In this document: positions 43,880 to 52,281 of the stretch, in pieces
Layout of the letters: every line of letters begins with the position of its first letter
Numbering within the stretch: the first letter of the stretch is position 1
Source: Cypionkella sp049896245
GTDB lineage: Bacteria; Pseudomonadota; Alphaproteobacteria; Rhodobacterales; Rhodobacteraceae
Assembly: GCF_049896245.1 (NCBI RefSeq)
Contig: NZ_JAFCTX010000003.1
Location: 130,857-194,856, forward strand
Direction of reading: 5' to 3'
Length of the DNA stretch: 64,000 nucleotides
The notes under the pieces: model-generated
Told to the model about the DNA's origin: nothing
Database searches by the model: none
The model's input: the letters and a program-made list of their open reading frames with translations, nothing else
Made by a program: the position numbers and the translations under genes

Positions 43880-44176
43880 TTCACCTGCCTTCAAGTTCTT
43901 GACGGCTCTTGATTGGTCAAAATGTCGGTGCAATAGGTGCTGAGTGATTAACGGTGTAGGTCGGTCTTCGTGATTGTCTAAACCACCATCCAAACTGTTT
44001 TATCTCGGCCTCTGGTTGCCTTACAATTTCACACTGGCATAAATATCCCGGGGGTCCGGGGGCTGGCCCCCGGTCCAACGCTTCAATGGCGAAACATTAA
44101 CAAACCCTTACCGCCGCCCCGTAACCCATTGATTTCCCTAACCCCCAAAACGGTCCCAACTCGGGACCGCCCCAAA
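43880..44176. other. Intergenic region with a REP-like hairpin
   Basis: Low-GC DNA up to about 44030, then ACTGGCATAAATATCCCGGG (44032-44051), a remnant of the dispersed element on the minus strand. It is followed by an imperfect inverted repeat, GGTCCGGGGGC with GCCCCCGGTCC (44053-44076), with one T-T mismatch. No gene is visible. A similar element-plus-hairpin pair is found at 57137-57179. Confidence 0.45.
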
Positions 44177-45124
44177 TCACAACCGCGCCAACCTCTCGGT
44201 CAGCAAATGAAAGAACCCCTGCGCGTCCACATCCCCGATAAACAGCGCGTTCTTCGGCCGATCCGTCACCCCCCACCAATCCGCAACCGTCATCCCCAAA
44301 GTCAGTTCCGACTGGGTTTCAATCTCCACATTGATCAGCCGTCCCTTAAACAGCTCCGGCTTGATCAAATATGCCACCACCGTCGGATCATGCAGCGGCC
44401 CGCCATCCGAGCCATATTTCTCCTTATCGAACCGCTCAAAGAAATCCGCCCATTCGGCGGCCACGCGCCCCACCTCGGTGCCCATCGCCCGGAACGCCTG
44501 AACCCGCGCCTTTGTGGTCAGCACTTTATGGGTCACATCAAGCGGCATCACCACCAAAGGCACACCAGACCGGAACACAATCTCAGCCGCCTCGGGATCA
44601 ACATAGATGTTGAACTCGGCGGCAGGCGTGATGTTGCCACCCTCAAAATATCCCCCGCCCATCAGCACGATTTCCTGCACCCGCCCCACCACATCTGGGG
44701 CCTGCAAGAACGCTTTGGCCACGTTGGTCAGCGGCCCCAGCGGACACAGGGTCACCGATCCAGCAGGCTCGCGCCGCAGTGTCTCAATAATGAACTCCAC
44801 ACCATGCTGGGCTTGCAGGGGCATCACAGGATCCGCCAGCATAGGGCCATCCAGCCCAGTTTTGCCGTGCACATGCTCGGCAGTGACCAGCTTGCGCTTC
44901 AGGGGGCGATCGCTGCCTGCGAACACCTTAATATCCGACCGTCCCGCCAGCTCACAGATCATCCGGCTGTTTTTCTGGGTCAAAGCCAGCGGTACATTGC
45001 CCGCCACCGCGACGATGCCCAGCACCTCAATATCTTCCGGGCTGCCCAAGGCCAGCATGATCGCAAAAGCGTCGTCTTGGCCGGGATCGGTGTCGATGAT
45101 GATTTTGCGCGGGGTTTTAGGCAT
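44177..45124 (-). CDS. Inosine/uridine-preferring nucleoside hydrolase
   Basis: 315 aa from ATG 45124 (AAGGAG upstream); the open frame reaches 45223 but that part crosses a terminator. Hydrolyses the N-glycosidic bond of nucleosides for base and ribose salvage. N-terminal calcium-binding motif IIIDTDPGQDDAFAIMLAL, plus VAVAGNVPLALTQKN, LCPLGPLTNVA, MGGGYFEGGNITPAAEFNIYVDPEAA and a later HDPTVVAYL. Length is typical. Base preference cannot be read from sequence alone. The gene stands alone, downstream of an iron-binding protein gene but separated by a terminator. Confidence 0.93.
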   Translation of the reverse strand: MPKTPRKIIIDTDPGQDDAFAIMLALGSPEDIEVLGIVAVAGNVPLALTQKNSRMICELAGRSDIKVFAGSDRPLKRKLVTAEHVHGKTGLDGPMLADPVMPLQAQHGVEFIIETLRREPAGSVTLCPLGPLTNVAKAFLQAPDVVGRVQEIVLMGGGYFEGGNITPAAEFNIYVDPEAAEIVFRSGVPLVVMPLDVTHKVLTTKARVQAFRAMGTEVGRVAAEWADFFERFDKEKYGSDGGPLHDPTVVAYLIKPELFKGRLINVEIETQSELTLGMTVADWWGVTDRPKNALFIGDVDAQGFFHLLTERLARL

Positions 45125-45181
45125 CGTCTGCTCCTTTTTGGCCGACAGAAAACGCCATTCCCCCCAATTTGTCCAGATGAT

Positions 45182-45213
45182 CAAAATAGAAAAAGGGCGC
45201 AACTGCGCCCTTT
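45182..45213 (-). terminator. Intrinsic terminator of the iron-binding protein gene
   Basis: On the minus strand a 9-bp stem, AAAGGGCGC / GCGCCCTTT with a 4-nt loop (45192-45213), followed by TTCTATTTT. A textbook intrinsic terminator 31 nt after the stop of the gene at 45244. Confidence 0.85.
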
Positions 45214-45243
45214 GATAACTCATAATTTGATCGCTGGTTCCGA

Positions 45244-46251
45244 TCAGTTGTCGAAATCGACTTCTTCGATCAGCTTCAAAGCTGCCGGACGCTGCGCTGC
45301 GACATCCGCCAAAGCCAAGTTGTCAGGCGTGAAGTCGCCCCAGCTTTTCACCAAAGCCGAGCGTTCCACACCAGGTTCCACCGGGAATTCGTAGTTGGTT
45401 TCGGCATAGATCTTCTGCGCCTCATCCGACGACAGCCATTCCATCAGCTTCAGCGCCGCATCGTGGTTGGGTGCGGCCTTGGTCATCGCCACGCCTGAGA
45501 TGTTCATATGGGTGCCGCCGCCTTCAAACACCGGGAAGATGATGCGGACGGCGTTGGCCCAGTCTTTCTGCTCGGGGTCGGCCAGCATCTGCCCCAGATA
45601 ATAGGTGTTGCCAATGGCAATGTCGCACTCGTTCGCCCAGATCGCTTTGACCTGATCGCGGTCAGCGCCATTGGGTTTGCGGGCCAGGTTGGCCTTCAGA
45701 CCCTCCAGCCAAGTCTTGGTGAACGCGGCGTCGTGATGCGCCAGCATCGCCCCGGTCAGCGCCACGTTATAATCATTGGTGCCCGAACGCATACAGAGCC
45801 GACCCTTCCATTTCGGATTGGCGAGATCTTCATAGGTGGTGACTTCGCCATCCTTTACCCGGTCTTTCGCCGCATAAACGATGCGCGAACGGGCGGTCAG
45901 GCCGAACCATTGTTTGCCCGGATCGCGGTATTCGGCGGGAATGTTTTTCTCCAGCACTGCCGAGTCCACCGGCTGCGTCACGCCTGCGTTCACCACTTCC
46001 ATCAGCCGCGCGATGTCCACCGTCAGGATCAGATCGGCGGGCGAGCGATCACCTTCCGCCACCAGACGCTCGGCCATACCCTTGTCAACAAAGGCAATAT
46101 TCACCGTGATGCCGGTGTCTTTGGTGAAGGCATCAATCAGCGGCTGGATCAATTCGGGCTGGCGGTGCGAGTAGATATTCACCTCCTCGGCCAGTGCAGG
46201 CACGGCGGTGCTGGCGAGCGCGAGCGCGAACAAGGAAAAACGCAGCTTCAT
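45244..46251 (-). CDS. Fe(3+) ABC transporter substrate-binding protein (FbpA/FutA type)
   Basis: 335 aa, start after AAAGGACTC. Periplasmic ferric-iron-binding protein. Signal peptide of 21 residues ending ALA-EE. The mature start VNIYSHRQPELIQPLIDAFTKDTGITV and the tandem-Tyr region GNTYYLGQML, plus a Tyr in SRIVYAAKD, fit the Tyr ligands of FutA/FbpA. Usual length. No permease or ATPase gene is beside it, so the transporter is encoded elsewhere or the gene is an orphan. Its leader has a CTAAA-N4-TTTAG palindrome that could be an iron-responsive operator. Confidence 0.88.
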   Translation of the reverse strand: MKLRFSLFALALASTAVPALAEEVNIYSHRQPELIQPLIDAFTKDTGITVNIAFVDKGMAERLVAEGDRSPADLILTVDIARLMEVVNAGVTQPVDSAVLEKNIPAEYRDPGKQWFGLTARSRIVYAAKDRVKDGEVTTYEDLANPKWKGRLCMRSGTNDYNVALTGAMLAHHDAAFTKTWLEGLKANLARKPNGADRDQVKAIWANECDIAIGNTYYLGQMLADPEQKDWANAVRIIFPVFEGGGTHMNISGVAMTKAAPNHDAALKLMEWLSSDEAQKIYAETNYEFPVEPGVERSALVKSWGDFTPDNLALADVAAQRPAALKLIEEVDFDN

Positions 46252-46319
46252 GGTTGAGTCCTTTGGTCAGGTATATGGCCGCGCTTAAAGCCCCTTCCGG
46301 CGGCGCGGTCAATGCCTGA

Positions 46320-46333
46320 CTAAAAGACTTTAG
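46320..46333 (-). promoter_or_regulatory. Possible iron-responsive operator before the Fe-binding protein gene
   Basis: CTAAA-AGAC-TTTAG, a 5-bp perfect palindrome 69 nt before the start codon. It resembles the Irr-type element (TTTAGAA / TTCTAAA) only in its half-site core. Assigned mainly from position and gene function. Confidence 0.3.
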
Positions 46334-46373
46334 AGTGGTCGACAATGCTTTGCCCTGTGAAAGTCGTGCGGTT

Positions 46374-47219
46374 TCAGTCCGATTTCAGCGCCTTTTCCTC
46401 GGCCTTGGCGCGGTTCCACAGCGCATCCATTTCCGCCAGATCGCTGTCGGCGGGGGTGCGGTCATCCTCGGCCAGCCAATCCTCAATCCGGCCAAAGCGG
46501 CGCGAGAATTTGGCGTTGGCGGCGCGCAGCGCAGCTTCCGGGTCAACATCCAGATGCCGCGCCAGATTGGCCATCACAAACAATAAATCGCCAAATTCTT
46601 CAGTGACTTCCGCGTGGCTCAACTGATCGCGCGCCTCAACCAGCTCCGCCGCCTCCTCGGCAATTTTGGCGACCACCTCATCGGTTGAGGGCCAGTCAAA
46701 CCCTACCCGCGCCGCCCGCTTTTGCAGCTTTACCGCGCGGGTCAACCCCGGCAATCCCAGCGCCACACCGTCCAGCACACGGGCGTTCTGCGCGCCGCGC
46801 TCTGCGGCCTTGATCGTCTCCCAATCCAGCGTCTGCTGCGCGGGCGTTTTGTCGCGGCTCTCGTGCCCGAACACATGCGGATGTCTAGTTACCATCTTGT
46901 CAGAGATTGCCTGCACCACGTCCTGCAAGCTGAATATCCCCTGATCGGTCGCCATCTGGGCATGAAACACCACCTGCAACAACAGATCGCCCAATTCCCC
47001 TGGCAACTCGCCCCAAGCCTGCCGTTCGATCGCATCGGCGACCTCATGCGCCTCCTCAATCGTATAGGGCACGATGCTGGCAAAGGTCTGCTCAATATCC
47101 CACGGGCAGCCCGCAACCGGGTCACGCAGTCGCCGCATGATCTCCAGCAATCTGTCGATCCCGCCTGCAGGGTCACGCACAAGTTGGTCGGATGCGTCGT
47201 CAGAATGAGGCAGGGGCAT
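46374..47219 (-). CDS. mazG: Nucleoside triphosphate pyrophosphohydrolase MazG
   Basis: 281 aa. Hydrolyses NTPs and dNTPs to the monophosphate, clearing abnormal nucleotides. Two MazG domains: residues about 25-130 with the EExxE / ExxD metal sites (TIEEAHEVADAIER, GELGDLLLQVVFHAQMA) and about 165-265 (KIAEEAAELVEARD, EEFGDLLFVMANLARHL). CPWDIEQTFASIVPYT is the family opening. Length matches E. coli MazG. It is divergent from the M20 peptidase gene with a 55-nt gap. Confidence 0.95.
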   Translation of the reverse strand: MPLPHSDDASDQLVRDPAGGIDRLLEIMRRLRDPVAGCPWDIEQTFASIVPYTIEEAHEVADAIERQAWGELPGELGDLLLQVVFHAQMATDQGIFSLQDVVQAISDKMVTRHPHVFGHESRDKTPAQQTLDWETIKAAERGAQNARVLDGVALGLPGLTRAVKLQKRAARVGFDWPSTDEVVAKIAEEAAELVEARDQLSHAEVTEEFGDLLFVMANLARHLDVDPEAALRAANAKFSRRFGRIEDWLAEDDRTPADSDLAEMDALWNRAKAEEKALKSD

Positions 47220-47274
47220 TGCCGATCCCTTCCAGATAAGATTTGATCAAAGGCAAGCAAATCAGGAGATCCCC

Positions 47275-48438
47275 ATGCCCGTCCTCAACCGTATCGCCGC
47301 TTATGCCGAGGAAATGAAGGGCTGGCGCAGGCATTTGCACGCGAATCCCGAACTGTCTTTCGACTGCTTCACCACCGCCGCTTATATCGTCGATCGTCTT
47401 AAAGAGATCGGCGTCGATGAAATTCATCCCGGCATCGCCAAGACCGGCATCGTGGCGATTATCAACGGCCAGGGAGATGGCCCAACCATCGGCCTGCGCG
47501 CCGATATGGATGCGCTGCCTATTCAGGAAATCACCGGGGCCGAATATGCCTCGACCATCCCCGGCAAAATGCACGCCTGTGGCCATGATGGCCATGTCAC
47601 CATGTTGCTGGGGGCCGCAAAATACCTCGCCGAGACCCGTCGCTTCAAAGGCCGTGTCGCACTGATCTTCCAACCCGCCGAGGAAGATGGCGCGGGGGGC
47701 CGCGAGATGGTGAACCAAGGCATGATGGACCGCTTTACCGTCGAGCAAGTCTACGGCATCCACAACGCCCCAAACGTGCCCTTTGGGCATTTCCTGACCA
47801 CGCCGGGGGCGCTGATGGCCTCAGTGGATACCGCTTATGTGTATCTGACGGGCAAAGGCGGCCATGGAGCCACGCCACATGATTGCGTCGATCCCATCGT
47901 GGCACTGGTGGGCATGATTTCCGCAATCCAAACGATCATCCCGCGCAATATCTATGCGTTAGACGAGGCGGTTTTGTCGGTGACTATGGTGAACTCCGGC
48001 ACCGCGTCGAACATCATCCCCGAAGAGGCGATGTTCGCGACTACCATCCGCTGCTTCAAACCCGAAGTCCGTGCTTTGCTGAAAAAACGTTTCCATGAAA
48101 TTGTCGAAGGCCACGCAGCCGCTTACGGCGTGCAAGCGCGCATCGACTACGACTGGGGCTATCCCGCCACCATCAACCATGCCGATCAAGCCGCCTTTGC
48201 CGTCGAAGTGGCGGCTGAAATCGTGGGCGACACTGCCGTCGATGGCAATTCGGTGCGCGAAATGGGGTCGGAAGATTTCTCTTACATGCTGGAAGCCCGC
48301 AAAGGCGCTTATCTGTTTATGGGCACCGGCCCCGGCGCAGGCCTGCACCACGCGGCTTATGATTTCAACGACGAGGCCGCCCCGATTGGCGCGTCGTTCT
48401 TCGCAAGGCTGGTTGAGCGCGCGCAACCGCTCGCCTGA
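47275..48438 (+). CDS. M20 family amidohydrolase (hippurate hydrolase-like)
   Basis: 387 aa. Zinc-dependent hydrolase of N-acyl amino acids. Motifs in order: WRRHLHANPELSFD, GLRADMDALPIQE, KMHACGHDGHVTMLLGAAKYLAE (HxCGHDxH, zinc), FQPAEEDGAGGREMVNQG (catalytic EE), KGGHGATPHDCVDPI for the lid domain, MGSEDFSYMLE near the C-terminus (GSEDF). It fits the M20D subgroup with hippurate and IAA-amino-acid hydrolases; the natural substrate is open. A strong hairpin terminator follows. Confidence 0.92.
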   Translation: MPVLNRIAAYAEEMKGWRRHLHANPELSFDCFTTAAYIVDRLKEIGVDEIHPGIAKTGIVAIINGQGDGPTIGLRADMDALPIQEITGAEYASTIPGKMHACGHDGHVTMLLGAAKYLAETRRFKGRVALIFQPAEEDGAGGREMVNQGMMDRFTVEQVYGIHNAPNVPFGHFLTTPGALMASVDTAYVYLTGKGGHGATPHDCVDPIVALVGMISAIQTIIPRNIYALDEAVLSVTMVNSGTASNIIPEEAMFATTIRCFKPEVRALLKKRFHEIVEGHAAAYGVQARIDYDWGYPATINHADQAAFAVEVAAEIVGDTAVDGNSVREMGSEDFSYMLEARKGAYLFMGTGPGAGLHHAAYDFNDEAAPIGASFFARLVERAQPLA

Positions 48439-48460
48439 TCTCATCTTGGTCTAAACAATG

Positions 48461-48488
48461 CTAGCGCAGCCGCCACCGGCTGCGCTAG
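48461..48488 (+). terminator. Hairpin terminator after the M20 gene
   Basis: CTAGCGCAGCCG (48461-48472), loop CCAC, CGGCTGCGCTAG (48477-48488): a 12-bp perfect stem 22 nt after the stop. Only a short T-run (GCTTTC) follows. Confidence 0.65.
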
Positions 48489-48518
48489 GCTGCTTTCATT
48501 GATTTGCAAGGAGCCATT

Positions 48519-48935
48519 ATGATCCGCCTGACCTTCGCCCTGAGCTTGTTGGCAGCGCCGATTTTTGCAACAGCCGCCTTGGCCGATGATTACCTCGCCT
48601 TCCACTCACCTTCGGGCAATATCCAATGCGGCATGTCCACCGGGGACTATGCGCAAGTGCGTTGCGATATGGGCAGCCTGACCCCCACCTATCGCAAAGC
48701 CCCGCCCGATTGCGAATTCGACTGGGGCAGCAGCTTTGCGGTGGATGCGGGCGGGCCGGGCTATCTCGCCTGTGTGTCCGATTCTGTTGCCGATCCGGGC
48801 GGGATTGAGCTCGGCTACGGCAAGTCGATCTCGCTGGGGCCGTTCACCTGCTCGTCGGAGAAATCCGGCATAGAATGTAGCAACCTCGGCGGCCATGGTT
48901 TCAAGCTGTCAAAGGCCAAGCAAAAGCTGTTCTGA
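48519..48935 (+). CDS. Small exported Cys-rich protein (DUF6636-like)
   Basis: 138 aa from ATG 48519, after AAGGAGCC; an ATG 15 nt upstream lacks a ribosome site. Signal peptide of about 22 residues ending ALA-DD. The mature part has six Cys residues with the pattern FHSPSGNIQCGM, VRCDMGS, PPDCEFDWG, YLACVSDS, FTCSSEKSGIECSNLGGHGF, matching the DUF6636 type as I recall it. Presumably a disulfide-bonded periplasmic or surface protein; no function known. It stands alone between a terminator and the aminotransferase gene. Confidence 0.75.
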   Translation: MIRLTFALSLLAAPIFATAALADDYLAFHSPSGNIQCGMSTGDYAQVRCDMGSLTPTYRKAPPDCEFDWGSSFAVDAGGPGYLACVSDSVADPGGIELGYGKSISLGPFTCSSEKSGIECSNLGGHGFKLSKAKQKLF

Positions 48936-49011
48936 AATTTGATCAAATACCCTCTGGTCTTTTTACCGCGTTTGGCTATCTTGGCCAAATCATATTGACT
49001 GGAGATTCAAA

Positions 49012-50409
49012 ATGAACGCCCCCGCAAGCCTGCCCAACACATCCGCGTTTGAGATGGACCGCGCCCATGTCCTGCACCCTTGGGCTAACTTCGGGCCGTT
49101 CGAGAAAGCGGGCTCTTTGGTGATCGCGCGCGGGCAGGGCGCAAAGCTGTGGGATGAACAGGGCCGCGAATACTTCGACGCTGTCGGCGGCATGTGGTGT
49201 ACCAACATCGGTCTGGGTCGCCGCGAGATGGCCGATGCGATTGCCGAACAGGCCGAGCGCCTCGCCTTCGCCAACCATTTTGTCGATATGACCAATGATC
49301 CCGCAGCACGCCTCGCCGCCAAACTGGCCGAACTCGCGCCCGGTGATCTCAACCGCGTGCATTTCACCACCGGCGGCTCAACGGCGGTCGATACGGCCGT
49401 GCGGGTGGTCAGCTACTACCACCACGCCCGCGGCAACCCGGATAAAACCGACATCGTGGCGCGGGAAAACTCTTATCACGGCTCGACGTATCTCACCCAA
49501 TCGGTGGGCAAAAGGAACGGCGACCGCATCGAAGAATTTCGCTACAAGACCGAGGGGATCCACCATCTGAGCTGCCCCAACCCCTACCGCCGCCCCGACC
49601 ATCAGACCGAGGCGCAGTTCTGCGATGATCTGATCGCCGAATTTGAAGCTCTGATCGCAAAAGTCGGTGCTGACCGTATCGGCGGCTTTATCGCCGAGCC
49701 GATTCAAGCCTCGGGCGGTATCATCATCCCGCCGCAGGGCTATCTGCGTCGGATGTGGGAAATCTGCAAACGCCACGACATCCTGTTCATCGCCGATGAA
49801 GTCGTCACCGCCTTTGGCCGCATCGGCCATTGGTTCGCCAGTGAGGATGCGTTCGGGGTGCAGCCGGATATGATCACCACCGCCAAAGGCCTGACCTCGG
49901 GCTACCTGCCTTTGGGCGCGCTGATCCTGTCTGAACGGATCTGGGCTGCAATGGCCGAAGGCGGGCACCGCTGGTTCACCACCGGCCTGACCTATTCGGG
50001 CCATCCGGTCAGCTGTGCTTGCGCGCAAAAAAACATCGAAATTCTGGATCGCGAAGGCCTGCTCGCCAATGCCACGAAAGTCGGTGCCTATTTCAACACC
50101 CGGCTGAAAGCATTGGAAGACTTGCCACTTGTCGGCAATGTGCGCGGGCAGGGCTTGATGCTCTGCGTCGAAAACGTTGCCAACAAGGCCACCAAAGAAT
50201 TGCTCCCCGATGAGGTCAATGAAAGCAAACGCATCTCCGATGTGGCAGAATCGCTCGGCCTGCTGGTGCGGCCCATTGGCCATCTGAACGTGATGTCACC
50301 GCCGTTGATCATCACCGAAGCCGAGGTCGATTTTGTCGTCGATACCCTCGAACACGCGATCCGCCGCGTCAGCGATGATCTGGTGCGCGAGGGGCATCGG
50401 TTGGGGTAA
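49012..50409 (+). CDS. Class III PLP aminotransferase, probably polyamine:pyruvate type
   Basis: 465 aa. Fold type I, class III transaminase: FDAVGGMWCTNIGLGR, NHFVDMTNDPAARLAAKLAEL, FTTGGSTAVDTAVRVVSYYH (cofactor phosphate site), ENSYHGSTYLT, FIAEPIQASGGIIIPPQGYL, LFIADEVVTAFGRIGHWFA (Asp ligand), and Lys in TTAKGLTSGYLPLGA. This pattern is seen in putrescine/omega-amino acid:pyruvate transaminases such as SpuC. The agmatinase gene 260 nt downstream makes putrescine, which fits that use, but the substrate is inferred. The start is preceded by CTGGAGATTC. Confidence 0.85.
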   Translation: MNAPASLPNTSAFEMDRAHVLHPWANFGPFEKAGSLVIARGQGAKLWDEQGREYFDAVGGMWCTNIGLGRREMADAIAEQAERLAFANHFVDMTNDPAARLAAKLAELAPGDLNRVHFTTGGSTAVDTAVRVVSYYHHARGNPDKTDIVARENSYHGSTYLTQSVGKRNGDRIEEFRYKTEGIHHLSCPNPYRRPDHQTEAQFCDDLIAEFEALIAKVGADRIGGFIAEPIQASGGIIIPPQGYLRRMWEICKRHDILFIADEVVTAFGRIGHWFASEDAFGVQPDMITTAKGLTSGYLPLGALILSERIWAAMAEGGHRWFTTGLTYSGHPVSCACAQKNIEILDREGLLANATKVGAYFNTRLKALEDLPLVGNVRGQGLMLCVENVANKATKELLPDEVNESKRISDVAESLGLLVRPIGHLNVMSPPLIITEAEVDFVVDTLEHAIRRVSDDLVREGHRLG

Positions 50410-50415
50410 CAGCGT

Positions 50416-50433
50416 GGCGGGGTGAACCCCGCC
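50416..50433 (+). terminator. GC hairpin after the aminotransferase, second copy of the queA-end repeat
   Basis: GGCGGGG-TGAA-CCCCGCC, identical to 14690-14707 and again followed by CTA. It lies 6 nt after the stop codon. Confidence 0.55.
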
Positions 50434-50465
50434 CTAGCCATGACTGGCCAGCGTCGAAGCGCTCT

Positions 50466-50519
50466 GCGCGGGAGTATTTCGGAAACAGCAATTTCATCTT
50501 GGCCTAAATACTTCCGCGC
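50466..50519. repeat. Inverted pair of dispersed elements forming a 17-bp stem
   Basis: GCGCGGGAGTATTTCGG (50466-50482) faces CCTAAATACTTCCGCGC (50503-50519). The stem has one G-T pair and one mismatch, with a 20-nt loop. Each arm is a copy of the element seen at 168-200; the loop carries the TTTCATCTTGG part of the minus-strand copy. It lies between the aminotransferase and agmatinase genes. Confidence 0.65.
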
Positions 50520-50668
50520 GGCGCACTCCGGCCTTGCCGCATATCCGCCGCATCAGGCTTGACAACCTCCCAAGCCTGCCGTCCTTTGAATCACCCGGAT
50601 CCGCGCGTCTCCGGCTTGGGTTGTGACCCGAGGATAAAGACGCAAGCGCCGTTATCTCCGAGAGAATC

Positions 50669-51634
50669 ATGGCCTTAGAAGACGCTAAAACCGAAATCGA
50701 CACCGCTTTCACCCGCACCACCCAGCGCGGTTATGCCTTTGAGAACGCGTTCTCGGGCGCCACCTCATTCCTGCGCCGGACCTACACCAAAGACCTCACC
50801 GGGGTAGACCTTGCCATCACCGGCGTGGCGTTTGACCAAGCCGTCACCCACCGCACCGGCACCCGCTTTGGCCCCCGCGCGATTCGCGAAGCGTCAACTT
50901 TGCAGCCCTACGATCCGCCCTACGGCTGGCCGACCAATCCGCTGGAAGACCTCAACATCATCGACTACGGCGATTGTGCGTTTGACTATGCCAAGACCGC
51001 CGATTTCCCCGATACCCTGACCGTGCATATCCGCAAAATTCTGTCAGCTGGCGCCGGCACGATCACCTTAGGTGGCGATCACTACATCACCCTGCCGATC
51101 CTGCGCGCCTATGCCGAGAAATTCGGGCCGCTGTCAGTCATCCATTTCGACGCCCATTCCGATCTCTGGCCGGATGACGACATGAGCCGGATCGACCACG
51201 GCACCATGATGTATAAGGCCGTCAAGCAGGGCTATGTTGACCCAAACCGCTCGGTGCAGATTGGCATCCGCACCACCACCGAAGATTACCTTGGCTTCAA
51301 CGTCATTGACGCCCGCTGGGTGCATGAAAATGGCACGGCGGCGGTGGTGGCGAAGATCAAAGACATCGTCGACGATCACAAGACCTACCTGACCTTCGAT
51401 ATTGACGCGCTCGACCCCTCGGTGGCCCCCGGCACTGGCACGCCGGTCTGGGGCGGCTTGCATTCTTGGCAAGCGGCAGCCATCTTGCGCGATCTGGCGG
51501 GCATCAACATGGTCGGCGGCGATATTGTTGAAGTCTCGCCACCCTATGACACCACCGGGGCCACGGCGATTGCAGGCGCGCATGTCGGATATGAGTTGAT
51601 CTGTCTCTACCATTGGGCGAAAACACAAAGATGA
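50669..51634 (+). CDS. speB: Agmatinase (agmatine ureohydrolase)
   Basis: 321 aa. Manganese enzyme of the ureohydrolase superfamily that converts agmatine to putrescine and urea. Metal-site motifs: GGDHYITLPILRAY, SVIHFDAHSDLW (DAHxD), TFDIDALDPSVAPGTGTPVWGG (DxDxxDP). The N-terminal half has VTHRTGTRFGPRAIREAS. Agmatinase is the best fit, but arginase-like relatives such as guanidinobutyrase share these motifs. It overlaps the next gene by ATGA. An aminotransferase that could use putrescine lies upstream. Confidence 0.9.
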   Translation: MALEDAKTEIDTAFTRTTQRGYAFENAFSGATSFLRRTYTKDLTGVDLAITGVAFDQAVTHRTGTRFGPRAIREASTLQPYDPPYGWPTNPLEDLNIIDYGDCAFDYAKTADFPDTLTVHIRKILSAGAGTITLGGDHYITLPILRAYAEKFGPLSVIHFDAHSDLWPDDDMSRIDHGTMMYKAVKQGYVDPNRSVQIGIRTTTEDYLGFNVIDARWVHENGTAAVVAKIKDIVDDHKTYLTFDIDALDPSVAPGTGTPVWGGLHSWQAAAILRDLAGINMVGGDIVEVSPPYDTTGATAIAGAHVGYELICLYHWAKTQR

Positions 51635-52086
51635 ACAAACGCATGACCCTCGCCGTTTTGATCCTGATCGTGGCAGCGGGGGCCATGGCGTTTATTCGCC
51701 TCGCCCCGACCGATCCATCCTTGTGGCATCTGGCCCTCGATCCGCGCCCGCTGGATATCGCCACCCCTAGCCCGGACAAGGTTACCGGCTTGCCAAATGG
51801 GGCCTATGCCGATCTGATCGCAGCACCCGATCAGAGCCAAGCGCTGCTGGCCAAACTGGATGGTATCGCGCTGGCCACGCCGCGCACCATCCGCATCGCG
51901 GGCAGTGCTGAAACCGGGCGGATCACCTGGCAAACCCGATCGGCGTTCTGGGGCTTTCCCGATTACACCACTGCCGAATCTACCCCCGAGGGCGTGACGC
52001 TTTATGCCCGCCAGCGCTTTGGTGCAGGCGATTGGGGCGTCAATGCGGCCCGTTTGACCGCATGGATCAGCGCTTTTAACGCCTGA
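51631..52086 (+). CDS. DUF1499 family membrane-anchored protein
   Basis: 151 aa from ATG 51631, in an ATGA overlap with speB. N-terminal hydrophobic segment (TLAVLILIVAAGAMAFI), an anchor or uncleaved signal. The rest is DUF1499: ALLAKLDGIALATPRT, ITWQTRSAFWGFPDYTTAESTPEGVTLYARQRFGAGDWGVNAARL, with the conserved (S/A)RxGxxDxGVNxxR-like end. Function unknown. Coupling to speB may be no more than operon packing. Confidence 0.8.
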   Translation: MNKRMTLAVLILIVAAGAMAFIRLAPTDPSLWHLALDPRPLDIATPSPDKVTGLPNGAYADLIAAPDQSQALLAKLDGIALATPRTIRIAGSAETGRITWQTRSAFWGFPDYTTAESTPEGVTLYARQRFGAGDWGVNAARLTAWISAFNA

Positions 52087-52281
52087 AACTGCGTTCGGTT
52101 CCGCTAAATCGCCAGTAATGCGCCGATTGTGCGGAAACCTGCGGCGGATTCTCGCCCACGGATATTTCAGTTTGTTGAACTTTGTCACGGATCAGTGAAT
52201 GTCTGCCGCAGCGCAGAAACAACTTGGCCTAACCAAGACCTTCTGTGCGGAACAGAACATAAAAAGACTTGGGACATTCAC

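Noticed and set aside
44129..45394. 421-residue plus-strand frame across the nucleoside hydrolase
   Set aside because: Antisense shadow of a complete enzyme gene and crosses a terminator.
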